Under the pieces are notes generated by a model that saw nothing but the letters and a program-made list of their open reading frames with translations, had not been told where the DNA came from and ran no database searches. Made by a program: the position numbers and the translations under genes. This document shows, piece after piece, positions 16,694 to 26,145 of a stretch of 64,000 nucleotides of DNA. How positions within the stretch are numbered: position 1 is the first letter of the stretch; every line of letters starts with the position of its first letter. Origin of the DNA: Microbispora catharanthi (GTDB taxonomy: Bacteria; Actinomycetota; Actinomycetes; Streptosporangiales; Streptosporangiaceae); NCBI RefSeq assembly GCF_006334915.2, contig NZ_VDMA02000026.1, forward strand, positions 56,734 to 120,733, in the 5' to 3' direction.

Positions 16694-17964
16694 TTACTGG
16701 ACCTCGTGGGGGTCGGCGTCGACTTGGCGTCCGGCGCGGGCGTCGCCGAGTCGCCGAAGCTCTTGATCCTGGTTATCCCGGCCTGCAGGTTGTCGACCGG
16801 GATGCCGCTGCGGACCTGGTCCTGCTGCACCGCCGGCAGCGACGAGACGCGTACGTGGTCGGTGTAGGCGACCTTCTTGAAGGACACAGGCCCGACCTCC
16901 GCGTCGACGCCCTGGAAGACGACGAGCTCGTCTCCCTTGGCGCCTATGTAGAACTGGCTCTGGGTCCACTGGTAGCCGAAATAGCCGCCGACCCCGAGCG
17001 CGGCGGCGACGACCAGCACCCCGACGGCCGCTTTCGGACCCGATCGGCCTTTGCGCGAACGCCGCGCGGAGGCCTGGGCCTCGCGCACGGGTTCGTCGTC
17101 CAGATCGTCGTCGGTGAGCACGGGTTGGGGCGCGGTGACCGTGGTGGCCCGGCCCGCGGGGGTGTCGGGCGGCGCCGAGCGGGCCCGGCCGGAGCCGGCC
17201 GCACCGACGACCGCCGCCACCCCCAGGGGCGGCTGCAGGTCGTCCACCTCGATCACGTCGGCGACCACGCAGGTGATGTTGTCCGGCCCGCCGCCCCGGT
17301 TGGCGAGGTCGATGAGCTGCCGGACGACGTCCTCGGGATCGTCGATCGTGGTCAGGGTGTGGTGCAGGGTCTCGGCGCTGACCACCGTGGACAGGCCGTC
17401 CGAGCACAGCAGGTAACGGTCGCCCACCTGGGCCTCCCGGTCCTGCAGGTCGGGATCGACCTCGCCGCTCCCGTCCAGCGCGCGCAGCAGGATCGAGCGC
17501 TGGGGGTGGTTGGCGGCCTCCTCCTGGGTGATCCGCCCGTCGTCCACCAGTGACTGCACGAGCGTGTGGTCGTGCGTGATCTGGTACAGCTCGCCGTTCC
17601 TGAGCAGGTACGCGCGGGAGTCCCCCACGTGGACCAGCGCGAAGCGTGAGCCGCTCCAGAGCATCGCGGTGAGGGTGGTGCCCATGCCCTTGAGGCTCGG
17701 GTCCCGGGCCACCATGGCGTGCAGCTGGTGGTTGGCGTCCCGGACCGCCACCTCGATGGCGCTGAGCAGGTCACCGCCGGAGGCGTCCCGGTCGAGGGAC
17801 GACAGTGCGGCGATGGCGACCGAACTGGCCACCTCGCCGTGGGCATGCCCGCCCATGCCGTCTGCGACGGCCAGCAGGCGGCCGCTGGCGTACGCCGAGT
17901 CCTCGTTGCCTTCACGGAGGAGCCCGACGTCCGAGCGAGCGGCGTAGCGGAGTGCGATGGTCAT
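16690..17964 (-). CDS. pstP: PP2C-family Ser/Thr phosphatase PstP
   Basis: A 424-aa membrane-anchored phosphatase. The PP2C domain (1-240) carries the metal-binding motifs GNEDSAY, VADGMGGHAHGE, LLCSDGLS and GGPDNITCVV. A basic juxtamembrane stretch and transmembrane helix (about 315-335) precede an extracellular domain of about 85 residues. PstP removes phosphates placed by PknA/PknB and on FHA partners. It overlaps fhaB upstream by 4 nt and rodA downstream by 4 nt. Confidence 0.95.
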   Translation of the reverse strand: MTIALRYAARSDVGLLREGNEDSAYASGRLLAVADGMGGHAHGEVASSVAIAALSSLDRDASGGDLLSAIEVAVRDANHQLHAMVARDPSLKGMGTTLTAMLWSGSRFALVHVGDSRAYLLRNGELYQITHDHTLVQSLVDDGRITQEEAANHPQRSILLRALDGSGEVDPDLQDREAQVGDRYLLCSDGLSTVVSAETLHHTLTTIDDPEDVVRQLIDLANRGGGPDNITCVVADVIEVDDLQPPLGVAAVVGAAGSGRARSAPPDTPAGRATTVTAPQPVLTDDDLDDEPVREAQASARRSRKGRSGPKAAVGVLVVAAALGVGGYFGYQWTQSQFYIGAKGDELVVFQGVDAEVGPVSFKKVAYTDHVRVSSLPAVQQDQVRSGIPVDNLQAGITRIKSFGDSATPAPDAKSTPTPTRSSK

Positions 17965-18425
17965 TTGCGCAATTCGATGACGGTCTTGCCGATGCGGATC
18001 GGAACTCCGAGGGGCACCGGGGTCGGGCGGGTCACTTTAGAGCGTTCGAGGTACGTGCCATTGGTGGAGCCGAGATCCTCCACGATCCACTGGCCGTCCT
18101 GGGGAAAGAGCCGGGCGTGCCGGCTCGAAGCGTAGTCGTCGCTGAGAACCAGCGTGGCGTCGTTCGCCCGGCCGATGGTGATTGGCGTCTCCGTGAGGTT
18201 GATGATGGTCCCTTGCAGGGGGCCACCGGTGACGATCAGCTGGCGGGGTTCGCCCTTCTTGGGCTTGGAAACCGGTCGGGGCTGCTTGACCGGTTTGCGT
18301 GTGGGCGCGGGAGCCGTACGCGGACCGAACAGGTCTGTCCGGATGACGCCGACCGCGGCGATCACGAAGAACCACAGCACCGCCAGGAAGGCGAGCCGGA
18401 TCAGCAGCAGCGTTAGCTCGGACAT
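17961..18425 (-). CDS. fhaB: FHA-domain protein FhaB
   Basis: A 154-aa protein with an N-terminal transmembrane helix (about residues 5-26), a basic linker and a C-terminal FHA phosphothreonine-binding domain: ITIGRANDATLVLSDDYASSRHARLF, then STNGTYL. FhaB binds phosphorylated partners of PknA/PknB. It is preceded by fhaA with a 17-base gap and overlaps pstP. Confidence 0.94.
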   Translation of the reverse strand: MSELTLLLIRLAFLAVLWFFVIAAVGVIRTDLFGPRTAPAPTRKPVKQPRPVSKPKKGEPRQLIVTGGPLQGTIINLTETPITIGRANDATLVLSDDYASSRHARLFPQDGQWIVEDLGSTNGTYLERSKVTRPTPVPLGVPIRIGKTVIELRK

Positions 18426-18442
18426 GGACCGTTTGTCTACCT

Positions 18443-19183
18443 CTAATCGCGCCTGAACACCAGTGTCGTGCGGCCGAGCGTCACCCTCGTCCCGTCCTGC
18501 ATCTCGATCCTGCGGACCGGCTGGCCGTTGATGAAGGTGCCGTTGGTCGACCCCAGGTCCACGAGCACGACCTGCGGGCCTTCCACTCTTAGCTCGGCAT
18601 GATGCCGTGATACGCCGGGATCCACCAGCCGAAGATCACAATCGGTTCCGCGGCCCAGCAAAGTGACCGGTGTGGTCAGCTCGTACGAGCGCTGGCCCTG
18701 GGGGTCGTCCTGGGTGGAGACGAGCAGCCGGGGGCGGCCCTGGAACGCGCTGGGGCGGCCGGCGGGCACGTCGCTCGGCGGCTGACGGATCTCGTCCTGC
18801 TCGACCGTGGCGCCCCGGATCACCCCCGACCGGATGCGGAAAAGCCCGACCGCGAGGTCGTCCGCGGTCTCGAAACGCACCCGCACCGGCCCGACGAACG
18901 AGTAGCCCTGCTCCTTGGCGTACTCCCGTGCGAGAGTGGCCAGCTCGTGGCTGATGCTGTCGGCGTACACCTCCAGCCGCTCGCTGTCGGTCGTCGACAG
19001 CTCCACCACGAAGTCGTTCGGCACGAGCGTGCGACCCTGAGCGACGATCGCGGCGCGCTCGTCCATCTCCCTCTGCACGGCGCTGGCAACCTCGACCGGC
19101 TGGAGGTCGGACTTGAACGCCCGCGCGAAGGCCCCTTCAACCAACCCTTCGAGCCTGCGCTCGAAGCGCTGAAGGACTCCCAC
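18443..19183 (-). CDS. fhaA: DUF3662/FHA-domain protein FhaA
   Basis: A 246-aa protein: an N-terminal DUF3662 domain (about 1-125; GVLQRFERRLEGLVEGAFARAF start) and a C-terminal FHA domain with LLGRGTDCDLRLVDPGVSRHHAEL and STNGTFING. It recruits phosphorylated MviN/MurJ in mycobacteria. I chose GTG 19183 because GGGAGG is 6 nt upstream; the longer ATG 19207 frame would include that site. It is the first gene of the seven-gene growth-control unit. The linker between domains is shorter than in Mycobacterium FhaA. Confidence 0.93.
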   Translation of the reverse strand: MGVLQRFERRLEGLVEGAFARAFKSDLQPVEVASAVQREMDERAAIVAQGRTLVPNDFVVELSTTDSERLEVYADSISHELATLAREYAKEQGYSFVGPVRVRFETADDLAVGLFRIRSGVIRGATVEQDEIRQPPSDVPAGRPSAFQGRPRLLVSTQDDPQGQRSYELTTPVTLLGRGTDCDLRLVDPGVSRHHAELRVEGPQVVLVDLGSTNGTFINGQPVRRIEMQDGTRVTLGRTTLVFRRD

Positions 19184-19340
19184 CGGATACCTCCCTTCCA
19201 TTGCCACTACGGTCGCGACCGCTCCGGTGCTGCACTGAGCCCCTTCGCATCGTCGTTTAGAAGGATCGTATCCGGGTTCGTAAGCACGGGCGGATACGTG
19301 CTAACCTTTCCAGGCACCCAGAGATGGGGGCCAACCGCAA

Positions 19341-19423
19341 GGGCAAGTGGCGGAATGGCAGACGCGCACGGTTCAGGTCCGTGTGTCCGAAAGGACGTGG
19401 GGGTTCAACTCCCCCCTTGCCCA
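19341..19423 (+). tRNA. tRNA-Leu (anticodon CAG)
   Basis: 83 nt class II tRNA. Acceptor GGGCAAG pairs with CTTGCCC, the anticodon stem-loop is CACGG-TTCAGGT-CCGTG (anticodon CAG), there is a long variable arm, and the T-arm is GGGGG-TTCAACT-CCCCC. Discriminator A, CCA not encoded. Confidence 0.97.
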
Positions 19424-19433
19424 CGAGAACGCA

Positions 19434-19476
19434 GCCTCGCGTGGTCGGAAGCAGAGCTTCCTTCCCGCGAGGCTTT
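19434..19476 (+). terminator. Two-level hairpin terminator after tRNA-Leu
   Basis: Outer stem GCCTCGCG (19434-19441) / CGCGAGGC (19466-19473) and inner stem GGAAGC-AGA-GCTTCC (19447-19461), followed by TTTCTCTTT, an unusually good U-tract for this genome. Confidence 0.88.
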
Positions 19477-19804
19477 CTCTTTGCGCCGCCCAGGGGGGCA
19501 ACCCCCTGGAACCCCCGGGCAGATGGGCAACCTCGCGTGGACGCAAGCGAAGCTTCCACGTCCGGCCTCCCCTCCCGGCCCGTACGGCACGGGCCCTCCT
19601 GGCGATGTCGCGGCGGGGGCCCCGAACATCGGGGCCCCTCCGTCGCGCACTGCACATTCTCAGGAGGCCGCCTTTCAAACCACTTTCCCCGCGCTTGCAG
19701 GGGCGACCTTTACCTTCTGTCCCAGTTCGTGAGCACAGGCGTCTCGCGATGGAAGATTTTCGGTGAAGCCGCAGGCGCGGGGCCGCGCCGTGACGTGCCA
19801 GGTC
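19477..19804. repeat. Non-coding, hairpin-rich intergenic block downstream of tRNA-Leu
   Basis: No gene is seen here. It holds a perfect hairpin CCAGGGGG-GCAA-CCCCCTGG (19490-19509, GCAA tetraloop), followed by GGAACCCCCGG, and a second perfect hairpin GGGGCCCCGA-ACA-TCGGGGCCCC (19616-19638). From 19531 it contains a near copy (CCTCGCGTGG, then GCAAGC, then AGCTTCC) of the tRNA terminator sequence at 19435-19461. The pattern looks like degenerated duplicated terminator or repeat sequence. Confidence 0.6.
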
Positions 19805-19833
19805 GGCGCGCCCGCTCACGCGACGGGCGCGCC
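19805..19833 (-). terminator. Hairpin terminator of the CNNM/CBS gene pair
   Basis: Perfect 10-bp stem GGCGCGCCCG / CGGGCGCGCC with 9-base loop, 42 bases beyond the minus-strand stop at 19875. Confidence 0.8.
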
Positions 19834-19874
19834 GCTCCCGAGCGCCCCGATGAGCGAAGCGGGAGACACAGGTG

Positions 19875-20875
19875 TCAGGCGACCAGCAGTTCGCCGACCA
19901 GAGTGGTGAGATCGATCACACCGACGGGCGTGCCGCCGGCGTCCGTGACGAGCCCGAGCTGCGCGCGGGCCTCCTGCAGCAGGGTCACGGCGTCGGAGAT
20001 CGTGGTGTCCTTCGCCATGCGGGGGACGGGGGTCGCCAGCTCGCCGGCCCTGTGTCCCGGCTGAAGGACCGCGTCGCGCACGTGGAGCACGCCGACCACG
20101 TCGTCGGGGGTGACGACCAGCATGCGCAGGCTCCCGCCGCGCGCGGCCGTCCGGCGTACGAGCAGGTCGTCGGCGTTCGCGGGCACCGAGGACGCCTCGC
20201 CGACGGGCACCATCAGGCGTTCGACCGGCTGGGAGTGGACCCGCAGCGCGCGGGTGAGCAGGTCGTGCTCGTCGCGGTCGAGCATGCCCATCCGGCCCGA
20301 CTCGGCGACCAGCATGGCGAGCTGGCGGGGTGTGCGGGTGGTGGCCAGCTCGTCGCGGGGCCGCACGCCGGCCAGCCGCAGGATGCCGTTGGTCAGCGCG
20401 TTCAGCAGGGCCAGGATCGGGCGGACGAGCCAGGCGAAGCTGCGGAACGGCAGCGCCAGCCCCATCGCGGCGCGCTCGGGGTGCGTGAGCGCCAGCGACT
20501 TGGGCGCCATCTCGCCGACGACCATGTGGAGGAACGTCACCAGGGCGAGCGCCACGACGTACGCCACGGGCGTGCGCAGCGTCTCCGGCAGCAGCGTGAG
20601 CACCGGCTCCATCAGATGCTCGATGGAGGGCTCGGCGACCATGCCGAGGCCCAGGGAGGCCAGTGTGATGCCGAGCTGCGCCCCGGCGAGCATGAGCGAC
20701 AGCTCGCGCCCGCCCCTGACCGCCGCTCGGGCCGTGACCTTGGCCAGCCGGCCGCCGCTGACGGCGATCTCCTCCAGGCGGTGGCGGCGGGCGGAGACCA
20801 GGGCGAACTCGGCCGCGACGAAGAACCCGTTGACGGCGAGCAGGACTATGCCGAGCAGAACGCCGGTGAGAGAGT

Positions 20876-20879
<4 letters not shown>
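19875..20879 (-). CDS. CNNM/CBS-domain membrane protein (hemolysin family), second of a pair
   Basis: A 334-aa protein with a CNNM transmembrane domain (about residues 1-185; four helices beginning TGVLLGIVLLAVNGFFVAAEF, with HMVVGEMAPKSLAL) and a pair of CBS domains (about 205-325). It lacks the C-terminal CorC_HlyC domain that its upstream paralogue has. ATG 20879 overlaps the stop of that paralogue (ATGA), so the two are coupled and probably form a heteromer. Proteins of this family are linked to magnesium/cobalt efflux. A longer frame extending to 21050 lies inside the upstream gene and is rejected. Confidence 0.9.
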
Positions 20880-22360
<1,481 letters not shown>

Positions 22361-22450
22361 CGGGCGCCCGCCGTGCGATCATGAGATCCCGTGCCTGGGC
22401 ACGGGCAGGTACTCCAGGGGTCCGGAACGGACACGACGATCCTTTCGCGT

Positions 22451-22464
22451 GGTGGTATACCACC
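22451..22464. promoter_or_regulatory. Perfect 14-bp palindrome GGTGGTATACCACC
   Basis: Located in the 254-bp gap between the divergent CNNM/CBS operon and the LCP gene, 87 bases upstream of the former. A self-complementary site of this length suggests binding of a dimeric regulator (GntR-like sites often have a GT-TATA-AC core). No regulator gene is adjacent. Confidence 0.5.
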
Positions 22465-22614
22465 GTAACGGCTGGAATCTCTCCTGTGTTTCCCGGCAGC
22501 CTTTACTGACTGCTTAGAGGGTGTCTGGGTACCGTGAAGAAGGGGACGCATCGGCAAAGACTTTCGCCGCTGCGGTCAAAGCAGTCGCAAGGACGCTGAG
22601 GGCTGGGGGTTCAC

Positions 22615-23868
22615 GTGGCCGACGAGGACGAGGCGACCCGCGCCTATCGGCGTGCGGCCCAACCCCCGGCAGCACCGCCCCCGGCTGCCCCGTCCCGGAC
22701 GGCACAGCCTCAGCCGGCGGCTCCGGCGGGGTCCGGCAGGGAGGACACGGTCCCCCGCGCCCGGTCCAAGGTGTACGGCAAGCCCCGTCCCGGCAACGCC
22801 CCGGTCCGCCCGCTCGGCGGGAGCAGGCACGAGGCCGAGGACCAGGGAAGCGCCTCGCACGGCGGGGGCGGCGGGCCGACGGGCCGCGACGGCTCCGTGC
22901 GCGGCGGCGGACGCGGACCGCGCCGGACCGGCAGGATCGTCCTGCGGGTCGTCGTCGTGGTGGTCGTGCTCCTGCTCGTCGCCGCCGTCGCCGGATATTT
23001 CTTGATCGGCTCCCGGCTCCGGCCGGTCGAGTCGCTGACCGACTACGACGGGCGGCCCGCCGAGACTCCGGGCCAGGACTGGCTGCTGGTCGGGTCCGAC
23101 AGCCGGGCGGGCCTGACGGCCGCGCAGCGCAAGAAGCTGGCCACAGGAAAGGCGGTCGGCAAGCGCACCGACACGATGATGCTGCTGCACATCCCCGAGA
23201 GCGGCCGGCCCACCCTGGTCAGCCTGCCCCGTGACTCGTACGTCCCGATCGAGGGGCACGGCAGCGGCAAGCTGAACGCGGCGTACGCCTTCGGCGGCCC
23301 GGAGTTGCTGGCCAAGACGGTCGAGCGGGTGACCGGCATCCGAATCGACCACTACATGGAGATCGGCTTCGGCGGTTTCGTCGGCATCGTGGACGCGATC
23401 GGCGGGGTCAACATCTGCGTGAAGCAGGACATCAAGGACCCGAAGGCCGGGATCAACCTGAAGAAGGGCTGCCAGGACATGGACGGCGGCACCGCGCTCG
23501 GCTACGTGCGCACCAGGGCCACCGGCGCCATACCCGACTTCGAGCGCACCCAGCGGCAGCGCCAGTTCTTCTCGGCCGTCGTGCAGAAGGCCGCGAGCCC
23601 GGGCACGCTGATCAACCCGTTCACCTCGGTCCCGCTGGCGCTGAGCGCGGCCGACTCGGTCTCCGTCGACCCCGGCAGCGGCCTGTTCGACCTGCTGTCG
23701 GTCGGCATGGCCATGCGCGAGGGCCCCGTCGCGACCGCCGTGCCGATCGGCTCGCTGCCGACGATCGGCGGCCAGGCGGTGGTCAAGTGGGACACCCAGA
23801 AGGCGCTGCGCCTGTTCGAGGCGCTCGCCGCCGACAAGCAGGTGCCCAAGGACGTCATCACCAAGTAG
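22615..23868 (+). CDS. LytR-CpsA-Psr (LCP) family cell-wall glycopolymer ligase
   Basis: A 417-aa type II membrane protein: a disordered Pro/Arg/Gly-rich cytosolic N-terminus (1-105), a transmembrane helix (about 106-128, VVVVVVLLLVAAVAGYFLIG) and an extracytoplasmic LCP domain (about 150-330). The domain has the conserved Arg/Asp residues LVGSDSRAG, KRTDTMMLLHI, SLPRDSYV and RQRQFFSAV. LCP enzymes transfer polyprenyl-linked glycopolymers such as teichoic acid or arabinogalactan to peptidoglycan. GTG 22615 is the start; the LytR_C domain is absent. A hairpin terminator follows 8 bases after the stop. Confidence 0.93.
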   Translation: MADEDEATRAYRRAAQPPAAPPPAAPSRTAQPQPAAPAGSGREDTVPRARSKVYGKPRPGNAPVRPLGGSRHEAEDQGSASHGGGGGPTGRDGSVRGGGRGPRRTGRIVLRVVVVVVVLLLVAAVAGYFLIGSRLRPVESLTDYDGRPAETPGQDWLLVGSDSRAGLTAAQRKKLATGKAVGKRTDTMMLLHIPESGRPTLVSLPRDSYVPIEGHGSGKLNAAYAFGGPELLAKTVERVTGIRIDHYMEIGFGGFVGIVDAIGGVNICVKQDIKDPKAGINLKKGCQDMDGGTALGYVRTRATGAIPDFERTQRQRQFFSAVVQKAASPGTLINPFTSVPLALSAADSVSVDPGSGLFDLLSVGMAMREGPVATAVPIGSLPTIGGQAVVKWDTQKALRLFEALAADKQVPKDVITK

Positions 23869-23875
23869 GGGGACC

Positions 23876-23915
23876 GCCGCTCGCGCGGGCGCACGACGTG
23901 CGCGGCACGAGCGGC
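23876..23915. terminator. Compound hairpin between convergent LCP and GOLPH3-like genes
   Basis: Outer stem GCCGCTCG / CGAGCGGC (23876-23883 with 23908-23915) enclosing an inner stem GCGCAC-GAC-GTGCGC (23889-23903). Confidence 0.78.
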
Positions 23916-23920
23916 AGGGG

Positions 23921-24571
23921 TCAGCTCCCCGCGGTGGCGGCGACCGTCGCGGCGGTGGTGGCGGCGGCCACGGCGGCGTGGATCGAGGCGATCGTCTTGC
24001 GGACCGCCTCGGCGGTCCACTGTCCCTCGGCGATCTCCTTGATCCGGCCCTTCTGCGCGTCGGGGAACGCCTTGCGGTCGAGCTTGGCCGCGTGCATGAC
24101 CGCGATCAGGACCGCCGTCCGCTCGTCCGGCTCGGCTCCGGTCAGCACGTTCTGGACGCGCTCCCGCACGCCCTGCTCGTGGCTGGGGTCGAGCTCGGGA
24201 TAGCGCGTGGTGGGGAAGATCCCAAGGATCTTGCCCTCCTGCTCGCTCAGCACGCCCCGGGCGGCCAGACGGGTCAGCAGCCGCTTGCGCAGCCTGCCCG
24301 CGCGGAGCTTGCCCACCCACCAGTCGGCCTTGCGCGGACCGCGCTCCTCGGCGATGCGGGTGAGCGCCGCGTCCAGCTCCTCATCGCCCACCGGGGTGGG
24401 ATCGACGGGCACGACCTTCGCGCCGTCGAGGTCCACCCGGCGGCGTACGGCCAGATCCGCGAGCAGGGCCCCGGCCAGGGCGCAGTCGAGCTCCACCGAC
24501 CCGATGATCGGCTTGCCGGTGTCCTCCCGGTAGGCCAGCAGCAGCACTTCCTCGGCGATCGTCAGTGTCAC
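23921..24571 (-). CDS. GOLPH3/VPS74-family protein
   Basis: A 216-aa protein matching the GPP34 fold: start TLTIAEEVLLLAYREDTGKP (the ExxLLL-Y-x-D-G pattern of bacterial GOLPH3 homologues), LDCALAGALLADLAVRRR helix, then KRLLTRLAARGVLSEQEGKILG-F and RYPELDP. In eukaryotes GOLPH3 binds phosphatidylinositol-4-phosphate; in actinobacteria the role is unknown. GTG 24571 is chosen because TAGGCT lies exactly 7 nt upstream (leaderless start) and the upstream frame lacks similarity. The C-terminal Ala/Thr-rich tail is low complexity. Confidence 0.87.
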   Translation of the reverse strand: MTLTIAEEVLLLAYREDTGKPIIGSVELDCALAGALLADLAVRRRVDLDGAKVVPVDPTPVGDEELDAALTRIAEERGPRKADWWVGKLRAGRLRKRLLTRLAARGVLSEQEGKILGIFPTTRYPELDPSHEQGVRERVQNVLTGAEPDERTAVLIAVMHAAKLDRKAFPDAQKGRIKEIAEGQWTAEAVRKTIASIHAAVAAATTAATVAATAGS

Positions 24572-24578
24572 GCAGTCG

Positions 24579-24584
24579 AGCCTA
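24579..24584 (-). promoter_or_regulatory. -10 box of a leaderless GOLPH3 transcript
   Basis: TAGGCT on the minus strand, 7 nt before the GTG at 24571. Confidence 0.55.
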
Positions 24585-24614
24585 ACTCGCGGCTTACGGT
24601 CACAATGAGCCCTT

Positions 24615-25220
24615 ATGGGAATCTCTGCGGACCTGCACGCCATCGGGCGGCCGATGCTGGACGCCCAGCTCGCGCACCCGACCGTACGCGGCATCTCGGC
24701 GGGCGACCTGCCCGAGACGGTCTTCCGGTCATGGCTGGAGCAGGACTACCTGTTCCTGCTCGACTACGTCCGGGTGTTCTCGCGGCTGGCCTGGCAGGCT
24801 CCGGACGCCCACCTCGGCGACCTGGTCGACCTGGCCCACGCGACGTGGCACGACGAGCTCGACCTGCACCGGTCGCTGGCGGCCGGCTTCGGCGCCGACC
24901 TCGACGGCGCGGTGAAGGGCCCGGCCTGCGCGGCGTACACCTCGTTCCTGCTGGAGTCGGCGGCGGACTACGGCGAGGGGCTGGCGGCTCTCTACCCCTG
25001 CATGTGGGGCTACTCGACGCTCGGCCTGATCCTGGCCGCCGACCCGCCCGCCGAACCGCGCTATCGGGCCTGGGTGGACACCTACGCCGACCCCGGGTTC
25101 GCCGCCCTCGCCGCGCGCATCGCCGTCATGATCGACGAGGCGGCTCCGGACCCGGCGCGCGCCCGGGAGCTGTTCGTCCGCGGCATGGAGCACGAACTCG
25201 CGTTCTGGGACGTCCCCTAA
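24615..25220 (+). CDS. tenA: TenA/THI-4-family thiaminase-like protein
   Basis: A 201-aa all-helical protein. The active-site Cys is in YPCMWGYS (about residue 136), equivalent to Cys135 of Bacillus TenA, and the C-terminal EHELAFWD supplies the conserved Glu. TenA enzymes hydrolyse aminopyrimidine breakdown products of thiamine (salvage to HMP). A TPP riboswitch-controlled pyrimidine-type permease is 2.5 kb downstream, consistent with thiamine precursor salvage, although tenA itself has no riboswitch. It is close (22 bases) to the following glycosylase gene. Confidence 0.88.
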   Translation: MGISADLHAIGRPMLDAQLAHPTVRGISAGDLPETVFRSWLEQDYLFLLDYVRVFSRLAWQAPDAHLGDLVDLAHATWHDELDLHRSLAAGFGADLDGAVKGPACAAYTSFLLESAADYGEGLAALYPCMWGYSTLGLILAADPPAEPRYRAWVDTYADPGFAALAARIAVMIDEAAPDPARARELFVRGMEHELAFWDVP

Positions 25221-25230
25221 CCGGCGGGGT

Positions 25231-25236
25231 TAGTGT
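25231..25236 (+). promoter_or_regulatory. -10 box of a leaderless glycosylase transcript
   Basis: TAGTGT followed by 6 bases and the ATG at 25243; no ribosome binding site is needed if transcription starts at the ATG. Confidence 0.5.
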
Positions 25237-25242
25237 GAGGGC

Positions 25243-26121
25243 ATGCCGGAGCTGCCCGAGGTCGAGGCGCTCGCCGAGTTCCTTCGCGAGCACGCCGTCG
25301 GCCATGCCGTCGTCGGGGTCGACGTGACCGCCTTCCAGGCGCTCAAGACCGTCGACCCGCCCGTCACCGCGCTCGCCGGACTGCTCGTCACCGGCGTGGC
25401 GCGGCATGGCAAGTTCCTCGACGTCGACTGCGACGGCCTGCACTTCGTCACCCATCTGGCCCGCGGCGGCTGGCTGCGCTGGCGCGACGACCTCACCGGC
25501 GCCAAACCGGTGCGGCCGGGCAAGGGCCCGCTCGCGGTGCGGGTGCGGCTGTCGCCGGGCGAGGACGGCCGCGCCCCCGGGTTCGAGCTGACCGAGGCGG
25601 GCACGCAGAAGCGCCTGGCCGTCTACGTGGTGCGCGATCCGGAGGACGTTCCCGGCGTCGCCGGGCTCGGGCCCGACCCGCTGGCCGAGGACTTCACGCC
25701 GGACCTGCTCAAGACGATCGTGGGCGGGAGCCGCGCGCAGATCAAGGGCCTGCTGCGGGACCAGAAGGTGATCGCGGGCATCGGCAACGCCTACTCCGAC
25801 GAGGTGCTGCACGTCGCGAAGATGTCCCCCTTCAAGATCGCCGGAACGCTGACGGACGGCCAGGTCGCCGACCTGCACGACGCGATCGTGAGCACGCTGC
25901 GGGACGCGGTCGGGCGGGCCAGGGGGCTGGCCGCCAAGGACCTCAAGTCGGAGAAGAAGTCGGGCCTGCGCGTGCACGGCCGTACGGGCGAGGCGTGCGA
26001 GGTGTGCGGCGACACGATCAGGGAGGTGTCGTTCGCCGACTCGTCGCTGCAGTACTGCCCGACCTGCCAGACCGGCGGCAAGCCGCTGGCCGACCGCCGC
26101 CTGTCGCGCCTGCTCAAGTAG
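25243..26121 (+). CDS. Fpg/Nei-family DNA glycosylase / AP lyase
   Basis: A 292-aa enzyme beginning MPELPEVEAL: Pro-1 (after Met removal) is the Schiff-base nucleophile and Glu-2 the catalytic acid. Helix-two-turn-helix residues are seen in DQKVIAGIGNAYSDEVL (about 170-186), and the C-terminal zinc finger is CEVC-x16-CPTC (about 249-272). It removes oxidised bases such as 8-oxoguanine or oxidised pyrimidines. The sequence around residue 120-130 differs from classical MutM, so it is best described as Fpg/Nei family without assigning mutM or nei. Confidence 0.93.
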   Translation: MPELPEVEALAEFLREHAVGHAVVGVDVTAFQALKTVDPPVTALAGLLVTGVARHGKFLDVDCDGLHFVTHLARGGWLRWRDDLTGAKPVRPGKGPLAVRVRLSPGEDGRAPGFELTEAGTQKRLAVYVVRDPEDVPGVAGLGPDPLAEDFTPDLLKTIVGGSRAQIKGLLRDQKVIAGIGNAYSDEVLHVAKMSPFKIAGTLTDGQVADLHDAIVSTLRDAVGRARGLAAKDLKSEKKSGLRVHGRTGEACEVCGDTIREVSFADSSLQYCPTCQTGGKPLADRRLSRLLK

Positions 26122-26145
26122 GCCTGCGCCTTGAGCGAGTTCACG

